Below, piece by piece: positions 1 to 7,808 of a stretch of DNA of 64,000 bases. Position 1 is the stretch's first letter. Every line of letters starts with the position of its first letter. The notes under the pieces are model-generated. The model made no database searches, had not been told where the DNA came from, and saw only the letters and a list, made by a program, of their open reading frames with translations. The translations under genes and the position numbers were made by a program. This DNA is from PALSA-1353 sp050012375 (GTDB lineage Bacteria > Planctomycetota > Phycisphaerae > Tepidisphaerales > Tepidisphaeraceae): NCBI GenBank assembly GCA_050012375.1, contig JBEKHH010000027.1:1-64000 (forward strand), written 5' to 3'.

Positions 1-119
1 CATGCGTTGCTCAATCAGTTTGGCCGAGTGTGCCGACGGTTGGACCGCATCGACCGCAGATACCTGGCTTGGGTTCAATTGGCCAGCTGTATAATCTTCA
101 TGCGGCAGGGTTTTTTCCC

Positions 120-1238
120 TTAGCCCTCAACGATCATCCGAAACGCATCGCCCTTGCCGTTGATGTCACGGCTCGTCTCGAACCAGACATTCTTCGCGCC
201 CGCGTCGTACCAGCCGTTAATGCTGGCCATTTCAGCCCTTCGGCCATTGTCCGAGCCGTATTTGCGGGCTTCATGCAAGACGTTCTGCGCCTTGGCCTCG
301 TTGACCTCGTCGATGACGGGATTTGAAACGGCAGGCCCGCCGCCGGTGGAGGGAATCGAAATGGCCGCTGCACCGATGCCACCGAAGCCCAGGATGATCT
401 TCAGCAGCAACACGATCAAAACGACGCGCATGATCTGGTAGAAGATGGCGAGGAAGATAACGACCATCCAGGAATCGCCGGGGTCCATGCTGAACAGATA
501 GGTAAGCGTGGTCCAGTAAATGCCGAGGGCGATGGGGAAACCGATGGCGCCGAAGCCGAAAACGCCGCCGGCGTATCCGCCGAGGTATTTGGAAAGCAAG
601 CCATCGAAGCAAGTGGTGACGCCGTCGCAGATGACGACGATGGCGGCCAGTTTGAGGATCGCGGTTCCGACGCCGCCGAAACTGACGCCGAGGGGGCTGG
701 CGATGACAAGGGCGAAGCAGATCAATAACACCGTTTCGAAGAGGGTCATGATGGTCAGACCAACGCCCGTGGCGGCGATTCCGATTGCGCCGAGGTTGTA
801 ATGGATGCCGTAATAACCGATGTAGAGCAACGCGCCGACGAGCAGGAGTACGGCGGGGGCCTGCAAATCGCGTTTTGGATCAATGAGGGATTTGCCCGCG
901 GCAAGCTCTTTCTCGCGCGCGGTCGGTTGACTTTGGTAGGCAAGTGGAATGGCTGAGTGCGAAGCCGAGCCCGCGGCAGCGGCCACGGGGGCGGTGGTGA
1001 ACGCGGCTGGATCGACAATCGTTGGCCCCAGATTGGCGGCGGCCCGATGGGCATCGGCTGCCAGGTCGGCAAGGTCGTACAAATCGACCTCATCGGCGGA
1101 TTCAGCACGCGGCGGCTGGGCGGGAACGGTCGTTACATGCCCGCATTTACAGCGAACGCGCTTGCCGGCGAGTTCTTTCCTCCATGCGGCCCTTCGCCGA
1201 CATCCACCACACGAGAACGTTGCCGCGGTTTGGGACAC
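120..1238 (-). CDS. Zinc-ribbon multi-pass membrane protein, function unknown
   Basis: This is a 372-residue protein. Four cysteines near the N-terminus (residues 10, 13, 30 and 32, the last two in a CKCG motif) look like a small zinc ribbon. About 80 polar, Ala/Pro-rich residues follow. Residues of roughly 125-300 form four or five hydrophobic segments, probably membrane spans. The last 70 residues are soluble and polar. Cytoplasmic zinc ribbon followed by membrane spans is a layout I associate with planctomycete proteins of unknown role. It is divergent from the TPR gene across a 190-base gap. No catalytic motif was recognised, so no function is proposed. The 119 bases before it at the window edge hold no gene I can support. 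Confidence 0.7.
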   Translation of the reverse strand: MSQTAATFSCGGCRRRAAWRKELAGKRVRCKCGHVTTVPAQPPRAESADEVDLYDLADLAADAHRAAANLGPTIVDPAAFTTAPVAAAAGSASHSAIPLAYQSQPTAREKELAAGKSLIDPKRDLQAPAVLLLVGALLYIGYYGIHYNLGAIGIAATGVGLTIMTLFETVLLICFALVIASPLGVSFGGVGTAILKLAAIVVICDGVTTCFDGLLSKYLGGYAGGVFGFGAIGFPIALGIYWTTLTYLFSMDPGDSWMVVIFLAIFYQIMRVVLIVLLLKIILGFGGIGAAAISIPSTGGGPAVSNPVIDEVNEAKAQNVLHEARKYGSDNGRRAEMASINGWYDAGAKNVWFETSRDINGKGDAFRMIVEG

Positions 1239-1347
1239 GGAAATTCCTCCGGCAGAGAATCGGGCACGGAGATGATCCCGATATAACCGGTAATATTATG
1301 TCGTTTGGAAGAGTAGCTGGCAAACTTTTCTTTTGATCCGATCACGC

Positions 1348-1375
1348 TTGCCTTCCAAGGTTGCAAAGTTATACT
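1348..1375 (+). promoter_or_regulatory. Candidate sigma-70 promoter upstream of the TPR gene
   Basis: A TTGCCT hexamer (1348-1353) and a TATACT hexamer (1370-1375) are separated by 16 bases, about 55 bases before the TPR gene start. The -10 element matches consensus at five of six positions. It is the best promoter candidate in the divergent gap 1239-1430 and could drive the TPR gene and perhaps the flagellar locus behind it. Confidence 0.4.
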
Positions 1376-1430
1376 TCTATGCCAGTTCGGTCAGGATGAC
1401 CGGCAGTGGTTCGTGAAAGGCAGGGATGCC

Positions 1431-3782
1431 ATGGCCACGCCTCGGGCGAGCCGATCTTCGCAACGTTTATCCCAACTCTGGCAGTTGCCCCTGTTCATTC
1501 TTTCGATTGGGCTTTTCGTTTACGCGGGGTATCTCTTCATCAATCCCGGTCCGGGGGCGACCATCGATCAGAAGATCGCCGTGGCCCGGAACTACTTGCA
1601 GCAGGATCGGCCTGATGCGGCGTTGCAGCAGCTTTCCCGAATCCTGGAAACGGAAACCCCGCAGCCCGCCAGCGAGGGGCAAATCCATCTGCTCATCGCC
1701 CAGGCCCTGGAGGCGGCACAAAAACAAAAGAAGATTGACGTTCCGGCCAATCATCAGCGGATCATCGAGCAGACAGAGCTGGCGCTGCAATTCGGCGTCA
1801 AGGCCGACGCCGCTTTGCACCTCCGCGTCGCCAACAGCTACGCGGCCCTGGGCCATCCGGCGGAGGCGGCCGAGCACTATCGCCAGGCCATCGCGATGGA
1901 CGCCCCTCGTTCGCTGAGCCTGTATCGAAAACTGATCGACCTTGAGCTTGCCAATGACGACCCGGCCAACGCGGATGTTTCGCTGGGGGATTATCTCCAG
2001 TTGCCGGGATTGACCGATGCCGAGCGAGCCTGGGCGCTGGACCAGCGCGCGGGAATCTTGATTGACGAGAAGCGGTTTGCCGATGCGCGCAAGCTGCTCG
2101 GCGACGCCGCCCGCCTCGATACCGACCCGGTCGATCAGGGGACCTTCAATTATCAGTTGGGATATTGCTCCTATCGCGAAGGCCTGCCGGATGATGCCGA
2201 GCGCTATTTGCGTCTGGCTCGAGACCAGCTTCGAGTCACCCATCCGCTGGACGCGGATGCGGCGTTTTATCTGGGCAAGATCTTCGAGGACCGCAACGAT
2301 CCGGCCACGGCCATTTCGTTTTACGAATCTGTCCTGACCATGCACCCGGAATCGAAGGCGGCGCCGCTAGCGTTGTTGGGCCGCGGCGTCTGCCGGATCA
2401 TGTTGCAGCAGACCGATCCGGGGCTCAACGATTTTCACGAACTCATTGCCCAGATCGACCGGAGGCCTTCGCGAGGCAAGTACAAACCGGAATGCCTCGA
2501 GTCGTTCCGGCAGGCGGTGGAGATTTTTTCCGATCGGCAGGATTACCAGTCCGCGCTGGAGGTCATGTCCGACGAGCAGGAATTGGACCCCTCGATGCAG
2601 CCGGGATTTTATTCCGAGTTGGCCGGCATGTACGCGAAGCGCGCCGAGCAGCTAGAAGGGACGATCCTGGATGCAAGCCCGACGGAAAAAATCCGTCGCG
2701 GCCAACAAGTGGCCGATCTCCGCAACAAGGCCGCCCAAGCCTACATCCTCTATTCGCGCATGCTGACGCTGCTGGACGATCACGGCTACGCCGACGCGCT
2801 GTGGAAGGGCGTGGAATTGTATGACAAGGCGGGAAATATTCAGGCGGCCATCGTGGTGCTGGAGCTGTTTGTCAGGGAAAGGCCCAGCGATCGAATGGCC
2901 CCCGATGCGATGTTGCGTCTGGGCCGGGCTTACCAGGCGGCGGGACTCTTCGATAAGGCGATCGACGCCTTTCAGAGAAACCAGTTGAATTATTCCAAAA
3001 GCCTGGCCGCCAGCAAATCCGCCGTGCCGCTGGCGCAGGCTTACATCGCCAAGGGTCCGGCCCTGTACGCCCGTGCGGAGGCGACCCTGCTGAGCGTGGT
3101 GGAGAACAACCCGCTGATCGATCCGTCGGCGGCGGAATTCCGCCAGTCCCTTCGCGAACTCGCGCAGCTATATTACCGAACCGGCCGGTACGAAGAGGCG
3201 GTGGCGCGCCTTCAGGAATTGACCCAACGATATCCCAACGACGAGCAGAAGGCGCAGATGGTCTTCCTGATGGCCGACAGCTATCGCAAGAGCGCCTCGC
3301 TGCTCGATGCGAAACTGGCATCGGCGCAGACGTCGCCCAATGCGGTGGCAACGGAGGTCGCCGAGGCCGCCGCCGCACGGCGCGACCGGCTGCTCAAAGC
3401 CCGCGGGCTGTATGACGAGGTGGTCGATCTGTATCACGCCGCCGCCCCGGCGGACGATATCGACAAGCTCTATCAGAAGCTGGCCCATTTCTACCGCGCC
3501 GATTGCATGTACGACCTTGGCGCTTATCAGGAGGCGATCAAGCTCTACGACGCCGCCGCCTTCACCTACCAGAATGATCCCTCCTCGGTTTCGGCCTACG
3601 TTCAGATCGTCAACGCGTATTTCGCCCTGGGAAAACCGGAGGAGGCCAAGGCGGCCAACAACCGGGCCAAGTGGATGCTTCAGCACATGCCCGCGGAGGC
3701 GTTTCAGGACGGAACTTTCTCGATGCCCAAGAAGTATTGGGACCAGTGGCTTCAGTGGACCAACGATTCGGGGATGTGGTGA
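1431..3782 (+). CDS. Membrane-anchored TPR-repeat protein
   Basis: This is a 783-residue protein with one hydrophobic segment near the N-terminus (about residues 20-45), followed by a long, almost purely helical region. That region carries repeated TPR-type motifs, for example AALGHPAEAAEHYRQAIAMD and RTGRYEEAVARLQELTQRYP. This suggests a membrane-tethered scaffold for protein-protein contacts. I chose the ATG at 1431, preceded by AAAGGCAGGG, over an in-frame GTG six codons upstream at 1413. It lies only 20 bases before flgN and reads the same way, so it may be co-transcribed with the flagellar genes. TPR proteins have many roles, and a role in flagellar assembly or in envelope protein complexes is only inference. 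Confidence 0.8.
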   Translation: MATPRASRSSQRLSQLWQLPLFILSIGLFVYAGYLFINPGPGATIDQKIAVARNYLQQDRPDAALQQLSRILETETPQPASEGQIHLLIAQALEAAQKQKKIDVPANHQRIIEQTELALQFGVKADAALHLRVANSYAALGHPAEAAEHYRQAIAMDAPRSLSLYRKLIDLELANDDPANADVSLGDYLQLPGLTDAERAWALDQRAGILIDEKRFADARKLLGDAARLDTDPVDQGTFNYQLGYCSYREGLPDDAERYLRLARDQLRVTHPLDADAAFYLGKIFEDRNDPATAISFYESVLTMHPESKAAPLALLGRGVCRIMLQQTDPGLNDFHELIAQIDRRPSRGKYKPECLESFRQAVEIFSDRQDYQSALEVMSDEQELDPSMQPGFYSELAGMYAKRAEQLEGTILDASPTEKIRRGQQVADLRNKAAQAYILYSRMLTLLDDHGYADALWKGVELYDKAGNIQAAIVVLELFVRERPSDRMAPDAMLRLGRAYQAAGLFDKAIDAFQRNQLNYSKSLAASKSAVPLAQAYIAKGPALYARAEATLLSVVENNPLIDPSAAEFRQSLRELAQLYYRTGRYEEAVARLQELTQRYPNDEQKAQMVFLMADSYRKSASLLDAKLASAQTSPNAVATEVAEAAAARRDRLLKARGLYDEVVDLYHAAAPADDIDKLYQKLAHFYRADCMYDLGAYQEAIKLYDAAAFTYQNDPSSVSAYVQIVNAYFALGKPEEAKAANNRAKWMLQHMPAEAFQDGTFSMPKKYWDQWLQWTNDSGMW

Positions 3783-3801
3783 AGATCGCCGGGAGCCTTT
3801 T

Positions 3802-4245
3802 ATGAAAGATGACGCGGTTATTTCGGCGCTTCAGCAGGAACTGGATGGTTATCAGCGCCTCGCCAAGCTGGCCAAAACCCAGCATGAGCACGTCCAGAAT
3901 TCCCGGACCGAGGATTTGCTCCTGGTGCTTTCGCAGCGGCAGCAGTTGCTGGAACAGATCGCGCTGTTCGAGCAAAAGATCGCTCCGGCGAAGAAAGACT
4001 GGCCGCAGTATTTGCGGGGGCTGTCGGCCGATCAGCGCGAAACGGCCGAATCACTGCTGGAGAAAACGCGCCAATTGCTGGAAGAGATCACGACCGCCGA
4101 CCGGGAGGATGCGCTGGTGCTTCAGCAGCGGAAGTTCAACATCGGTCGCGGGATCAACCAGGCCGCCGCCGCCCGCAAGTTCAACATGAACTATGCCGCC
4201 GCCGCGTATGGGCAAAAAAAAACCGCTCTGGATATTCATAGATGA
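3802..4245 (+). CDS. flgN: FlgN-like flagellar export chaperone
   Basis: This is a 147-residue, highly helical, Gln/Leu-rich protein with the usual size and heptad pattern of the FlgN/FliT chaperone family. FlgN binds the hook-filament junction proteins FlgK and FlgL in the cytoplasm and delivers them to the export apparatus. FlgK and FlgL are not in this window. The start is the ATG at 3802. The C-terminal end overlaps the next gene by four bases, so the two are probably translationally coupled. A run of nine A bases (4214-4222) near the 3' end could allow polymerase slippage. The family call rests on size, composition and position rather than on a strict signature, so moderate confidence is given. 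Confidence 0.65.
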   Translation: MKDDAVISALQQELDGYQRLAKLAKTQHEHVQNSRTEDLLLVLSQRQQLLEQIALFEQKIAPAKKDWPQYLRGLSADQRETAESLLEKTRQLLEEITTADREDALVLQQRKFNIGRGINQAAAARKFNMNYAAAAYGQKKTALDIHR

Positions 4246-5099
4246 TTGCAATGACAACGGTCGCCGAAATTTCCGGTTCGCGTGCGGAGGTGCAGGGCTC
4301 CAACGCCGCGCGCATCGAAGAGCTGGGCCGCATCATCCAGGTCTACAGCGCCCTGACGGAGAAGCTGCAACAGTCGCACGCGCAGCTCCAGCAGACGGTT
4401 CAATCGCTCCGCAACGAGCTGTCGGAAAAGAACCGGCAACTGGAGCGCAAGAAGCGCCTGGCGGCCCTGGGGGAGATGGCCGCGGGGATGGCGCACGAAA
4501 TCCGCAATCCTCTGGGCGGAATCGAGCTGTACGCCTCGATGCTCGCCCGCGACCTGAGGGAGCTTCCCGCCTCCCTGCCACTGGTCGGCAAGATCTCATC
4601 GGGCGTCAAGCGGCTGGAAGGGCTGCTGAGCCAGGTCCTTGAGTTTTCCCGCGAGATTTCGCCTCAGCTTCGCGAAACCGATTTGGCGGGGGTAGTGGAT
4701 CAGTCGCTGGAATATGCGGCGGATCGCATCGGGCCGGCCGTGGTCTGCCGCGCCACCGGCCCGCGGCCCATGCCGGTGCGCATCGATCCGCTGCTGATGG
4801 GCCAGGCGATTTTGAACCTGACGATCAACGCCATCGAAGCGGCGGGTGAGGCCGGGACGATCGACATCACCTGGTCGGCGCTGGAGGAGGAGGGCAAATT
4901 CCGGCTCTCGATCAAGGACTCGGGCCCGGGGATTGCGCCGGCGATTTTGGACAAGATCTTTAATCCATTTTTCACGACGAAGGAATCCGGCACGGGGCTC
5001 GGCCTGGCGATCGTTCATCGAATCGTCGAAGCGCACGATGGAACCATCACCGTCACCAACGCCCCGCAAGCCGGAGCGATTTTCGAGATCAGGACCTGA
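4242..5099 (+). CDS. Soluble sensor histidine kinase of FlgS/NtrB type
   Basis: This is a 285-residue kinase with no membrane span. Residues of about 20-75 form a coiled coil. The phospho-acceptor box (GMAHEIRNPLGG) has its histidine at about residue 85. An N box (LNLTINAIEAAG) and glycine boxes (DSGPGIAP, GTGLGLAI) complete a HATPase domain. Cytoplasmic NtrB-like kinases are encoded beside flagellar genes in epsilonproteobacteria (FlgS), where they sense the state of the export apparatus and phosphorylate a sigma-54 activator. The next gene encodes exactly such a partner. The gene starts inside flgN (ATGA overlap) and is probably coupled to it. FlgS-like function is inferred from architecture and position. 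Confidence 0.85.
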   Translation: MIAMTTVAEISGSRAEVQGSNAARIEELGRIIQVYSALTEKLQQSHAQLQQTVQSLRNELSEKNRQLERKKRLAALGEMAAGMAHEIRNPLGGIELYASMLARDLRELPASLPLVGKISSGVKRLEGLLSQVLEFSREISPQLRETDLAGVVDQSLEYAADRIGPAVVCRATGPRPMPVRIDPLLMGQAILNLTINAIEAAGEAGTIDITWSALEEEGKFRLSIKDSGPGIAPAILDKIFNPFFTTKESGTGLGLAIVHRIVEAHDGTITVTNAPQAGAIFEIRT

Positions 5100-5115
5100 C
5101 AGCCAGGGAGAAAGC

Positions 5116-6489
5116 ATGGCTCGGATACTAATCGTTGACGATCAGGACATGATGCGGGACTCTCTGGCCCAGATTCTGGTGCGGGAGGGACACGAAGTCG
5201 TCGCCGCCATCGACGGCGCTTCGGCCAGCGCCCGCCTCGGCGCGGGCCGCTTCGATCTCCTCATCACCGACCTTCGCATGCCCAAAATGACCGGGCTGGA
5301 ATTGCTGGCCGAAGCAAAGCGTCTGCGGCCCGACATGCCGGTGGTGCTGATGACCGCCTTCGCAACCGTGTCCAACGCGGTCGAGGCGATGAAGCTGGGG
5401 GCGTACGATTACATCCAGAAGCCGTTCGACGGGGAAGAGATCAAGCTGCTGGTGGACCGAACCCTGGAACATAGCCGGCTGAGGCTGGAAAACCAGGCCT
5501 ATCGCAGCATGACGGAGATCGGCTCGCCGCGGCCTTTAATCGGCAATGGGCCGGCAATGGAGCAGGTGCGGCAGAAAATCGAGCTGGTCTCGCGCAGCAA
5601 CGCCACGGCGCTGATTCGCGGGGAAAGCGGCACGGGCAAGGAAATCGTCGCCAAGGCGATTCACCTGGCGTCGGCTCGCCGGGAACGGCCGATGCTGGCC
5701 GTGAATTGCGCCGCGCTTTCGGAAAACCTTCTGGAATCCGAACTCTTCGGGCATGAGAAAGGCGCCTTCACCGGCGCCGACAAGCTTCGCCGCGGGCGGT
5801 TCGAACTCGCCGACGGCGGAACGCTGCTGCTGGACGAGATCAGCGAAATCGCTTCGAGCCTTCAGGCGAAGCTGCTTCGCGTCCTTCAGGAGAACTGTTT
5901 CGAACGAGTGGGCAGCAGTCTCACGCAGCAAGTGGACGTGCGGGTGATCGCCACGACCAACCGGAATTTGGAGAGGTGCGTCGAAGAGGGGGAATTTCGG
6001 CGCGATCTGTTTTATCGCCTCAACGTCGTGCCGATCGAGATTCCGCCGTTGCGCAACCGGCTGGAAGACATTCCGGAACTCTGCCGGCATTTCATCCATC
6101 AGGCGAGCAAGCGCGAGCGGACGGCGTTCCGGCACATCGAGCCGGAGGCGATCACGCTGCTTCAGCATTACGACTGGCCGGGAAACGTGCGGGAATTGCA
6201 GAACATCATCGAGCGGGCGGTGGTTTTGGAAAGCGAGCCGGGTGTGATTCGGGCGCAGACGCTGGAGCCGTGGCTGAAGCGGCATCAGGCCGCCCCGATT
6301 GCCGAGGGCCTGGCCGGGCGGCCTCTGGCCGACATCGAAAAGCAGGTCATTCTCAGCACGCTCCAGCAGTTCAAAGGCCATCGCGTTCGCACCGCCAGCG
6401 CGCTGGGAATTGGCGTGCGAACGCTCGGCATGAAGCTGAAACGCTGGCGCGAAGAAGGAGAATTGGCCGAAGCCATCGCACACGAATAG
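5116..6489 (+). CDS. Sigma-54-dependent response regulator, NtrC/FlgR type
   Basis: This is a 457-residue three-domain activator. The receiver domain (residues 1-120) has acidic pocket residues near VDDQD and the likely phospho-Asp at residue 52 (ITDLRMPK). The AAA+ domain has Walker A GESGTGKE at about 170 and the sigma-54-contacting GAFTGA loop at 216-221. A Fis-type helix-turn-helix ends the protein. I chose the ATG at 5116 (AGGGAG six bases upstream). It is most likely the partner of the kinase just upstream. Placement directly before flgB suggests it switches on middle or late flagellar promoters that need sigma-54. The rpoN gene itself is not in this window. Confidence 0.92.
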   Translation: MARILIVDDQDMMRDSLAQILVREGHEVVAAIDGASASARLGAGRFDLLITDLRMPKMTGLELLAEAKRLRPDMPVVLMTAFATVSNAVEAMKLGAYDYIQKPFDGEEIKLLVDRTLEHSRLRLENQAYRSMTEIGSPRPLIGNGPAMEQVRQKIELVSRSNATALIRGESGTGKEIVAKAIHLASARRERPMLAVNCAALSENLLESELFGHEKGAFTGADKLRRGRFELADGGTLLLDEISEIASSLQAKLLRVLQENCFERVGSSLTQQVDVRVIATTNRNLERCVEEGEFRRDLFYRLNVVPIEIPPLRNRLEDIPELCRHFIHQASKRERTAFRHIEPEAITLLQHYDWPGNVRELQNIIERAVVLESEPGVIRAQTLEPWLKRHQAAPIAEGLAGRPLADIEKQVILSTLQQFKGHRVRTASALGIGVRTLGMKLKRWREEGELAEAIAHE

Positions 6490-6497
6490 GCGCAGTT

Positions 6498-6517
6498 CCT
6501 GCGCCGCGCGGCGCAGG
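6498..6517. repeat. Perfect 20-base palindrome between the activator gene and flgB
   Basis: The sequence CCTGCGCCGCGCGGCGCAGG is a perfect palindrome, nine bases after the stop codon of the sigma-54 activator gene. In RNA it would form a strong hairpin. There is no T-run after it, so it is not a standard terminator. It may stabilise or process the transcript, or be a copy of a dispersed palindromic element. Confidence 0.6.
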
Positions 6518-6570
6518 ATTCGCCCCATTTGGCGCTGGCGAAGAACGGATTTGTCGGAAGGTTTTTTCCC

Positions 6571-6584
6571 GGCACGGGATTTGA
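6571..6584 (+). promoter_or_regulatory. Weak sigma-54-like promoter before flgB
   Basis: GGCACGGGATTTGA resembles the sigma-54 consensus: GGCACG at -24, and TTGA where TTGC is usual at -12, with the correct ten-base spacing. It lies just upstream of flgB and directly downstream of a sigma-54 activator gene. The predicted start of transcription would fall only about three bases before the flgB ATG, which weakens the call. Confidence 0.3.
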
Positions 6585-6598
6585 TATCGGAGTTTCAG

Positions 6599-6997
6599 AT
6601 GTTTCTTGACCGTCTCCTCAATCAGGGAAACGCGCCGGTATTGGAAAAGTGGCTCGAATTCACCGATGCGCGGCAGCGGTTGCTGAGCGAGGACGTGGTG
6701 AATGCCTCAACGCCGGGCTTTGTCCAGAAGGACCTGGCGCTGGACCAGTTTCAGTCGTTGCTGGAGAAAAAGGTCGAGCAGCAACAGTCGGCCGCCCCAG
6801 GCAGCGTGGGATTCGACGATGTTTCGATGGACATTCAGCATCCCCGCCGCGGCATCCTCTTTCACGATGGCAACAACCGTTCGATGGAGCAACTCATGAG
6901 CGACCAGGCCAAGAACGCGCTGATGCACTCCCTGGCGGTGGAACTGCTTCGGGACCAATATTCGATGATGGAAACCGCGCTCAAGGAAGGAAAGTAA
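6599..6997 (+). CDS. flgB: Flagellar basal-body rod protein FlgB
   Basis: This 132-residue protein has the length and sequence pattern of FlgB, a proximal rod subunit. The N-terminal helix is followed by SEDVVNASTPGFVQKDL, the family's version of the SNIANADTPGY motif shared by axial proteins. The C-terminal helix (residues about 105-130) also fits. FlgB is secreted through the flagellar export gate and sits next to FliE and FlgC in the rod. I chose the ATG at 6599; an in-frame TTG at 6551 would add 16 residues not typical of the family. The gene heads the conserved flgB-flgC-fliE-fliF-fliG-fliH-fliI-fliJ block and is four bases from flgC. Confidence 0.88.
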   Translation: MFLDRLLNQGNAPVLEKWLEFTDARQRLLSEDVVNASTPGFVQKDLALDQFQSLLEKKVEQQQSAAPGSVGFDDVSMDIQHPRRGILFHDGNNRSMEQLMSDQAKNALMHSLAVELLRDQYSMMETALKEGK

Positions 6998-7000
6998 ACG

Positions 7001-7405
7001 ATGTTTGATATTTTAGACATGGGCGCCAGCGGATTGACGGCTCAGCGCGTCCGCATGGACACGATTGCCGGCAATATCGCCAACATCAATACGCTGCGCG
7101 ACGCGAGCGGCAGGCCGAGCCCGTATCGGCGCCGGTTCGTGGTCTTCGCGCCGGGCCAGGCGGACGATTCGGCGAAGCCCGGCGTCCACGTGAAATCGAT
7201 CGAGCTCGATCCATCGGCTTTTCCGAAACGCTACGATCCGGGCAATCCCGACGCCGATAAGGACGGATACGTCAGCTATCCCAACGTCGATCTGTCCGTG
7301 GAATTCGTCAACGCCCTGGAAGCCTCCAGGGCCTATGAAGCCAATGTAACGATGATGGACACCGCCAAGTCGATGTTCAATTCCAGTCTGCGGCTTTTGG
7401 CGTGA
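7001..7405 (+). CDS. flgC: Flagellar basal-body rod protein FlgC
   Basis: This 134-residue protein shows the FlgC pattern. It begins MFDILDMGASGLTAQRVRMD, with the axial-protein motif IAGNIANINT (equivalent to ASNIANA). YVSYPNVDLSVEFVN and a C-terminal helix ending near AKSMFNSSLRLL follow. FlgC polymerises with FlgB in the proximal rod and is exported by the type III flagellar system. It lies four bases after flgB and 17 bases before fliE. Confidence 0.93.
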   Translation: MFDILDMGASGLTAQRVRMDTIAGNIANINTLRDASGRPSPYRRRFVVFAPGQADDSAKPGVHVKSIELDPSAFPKRYDPGNPDADKDGYVSYPNVDLSVEFVNALEASRAYEANVTMMDTAKSMFNSSLRLLA

Positions 7406-7421
7406 TGGAGGGCGATAAGTA

Positions 7422-7730
7422 ATGATCCAGGCACCAACCAACAACCTCGCCAACATCACCGGCATAACCTCGACGCCGGGCAAATCGTCCTCCCCAAACG
7501 CCGCCAGCGGTTCCAGCTTTGCCGACATGCTCAATAAGAGCATCGACGAAGTTTCCCGCCTTCAGCAGGAAGCGTCCAAAGCGGTCGACGATGTTGCGAC
7601 CGGCCAAAACGAAAACATCACCGGCGTCATGACGGCCGTCGAGAAATCCGATCTGGCGTTCAAAACGCTTCTGACCATCCGGGCAAAGCTCATGGATGCC
7701 TATGAAGAGATCAAGCAGATTTCGGTGTGA
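7422..7730 (+). CDS. fliE: Flagellar hook-basal body protein FliE
   Basis: This 102-residue protein matches FliE in size and in its C-terminal half, with SFADMLNKSIDEVSRLQQEA and the conserved ending TIRAKLMDAYEEIKQI. FliE links the MS ring to the rod and is thought to be among the first axial proteins exported. The first 35 residues are low-complexity and variable, as is usual in the family. The gene follows the standard flgB-flgC-fliE order. A 78-base gap separates it from fliF. Confidence 0.92.
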   Translation: MIQAPTNNLANITGITSTPGKSSSPNAASGSSFADMLNKSIDEVSRLQQEASKAVDDVATGQNENITGVMTAVEKSDLAFKTLLTIRAKLMDAYEEIKQISV

Positions 7731-7808
7731 GTAAAAAAATCCGGTTCAGGCATGGTTTAAGTGGCCCAAATTTTCAGGATGCAATCGTCGGCCAGGGAGG
7801 GCTGAGCG

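Noticed and set aside
90..95. TATAAT near the left edge as a plus-strand promoter
   Set aside because: No acceptable -35 at normal spacing, and it would run antisense into the zinc-ribbon gene.
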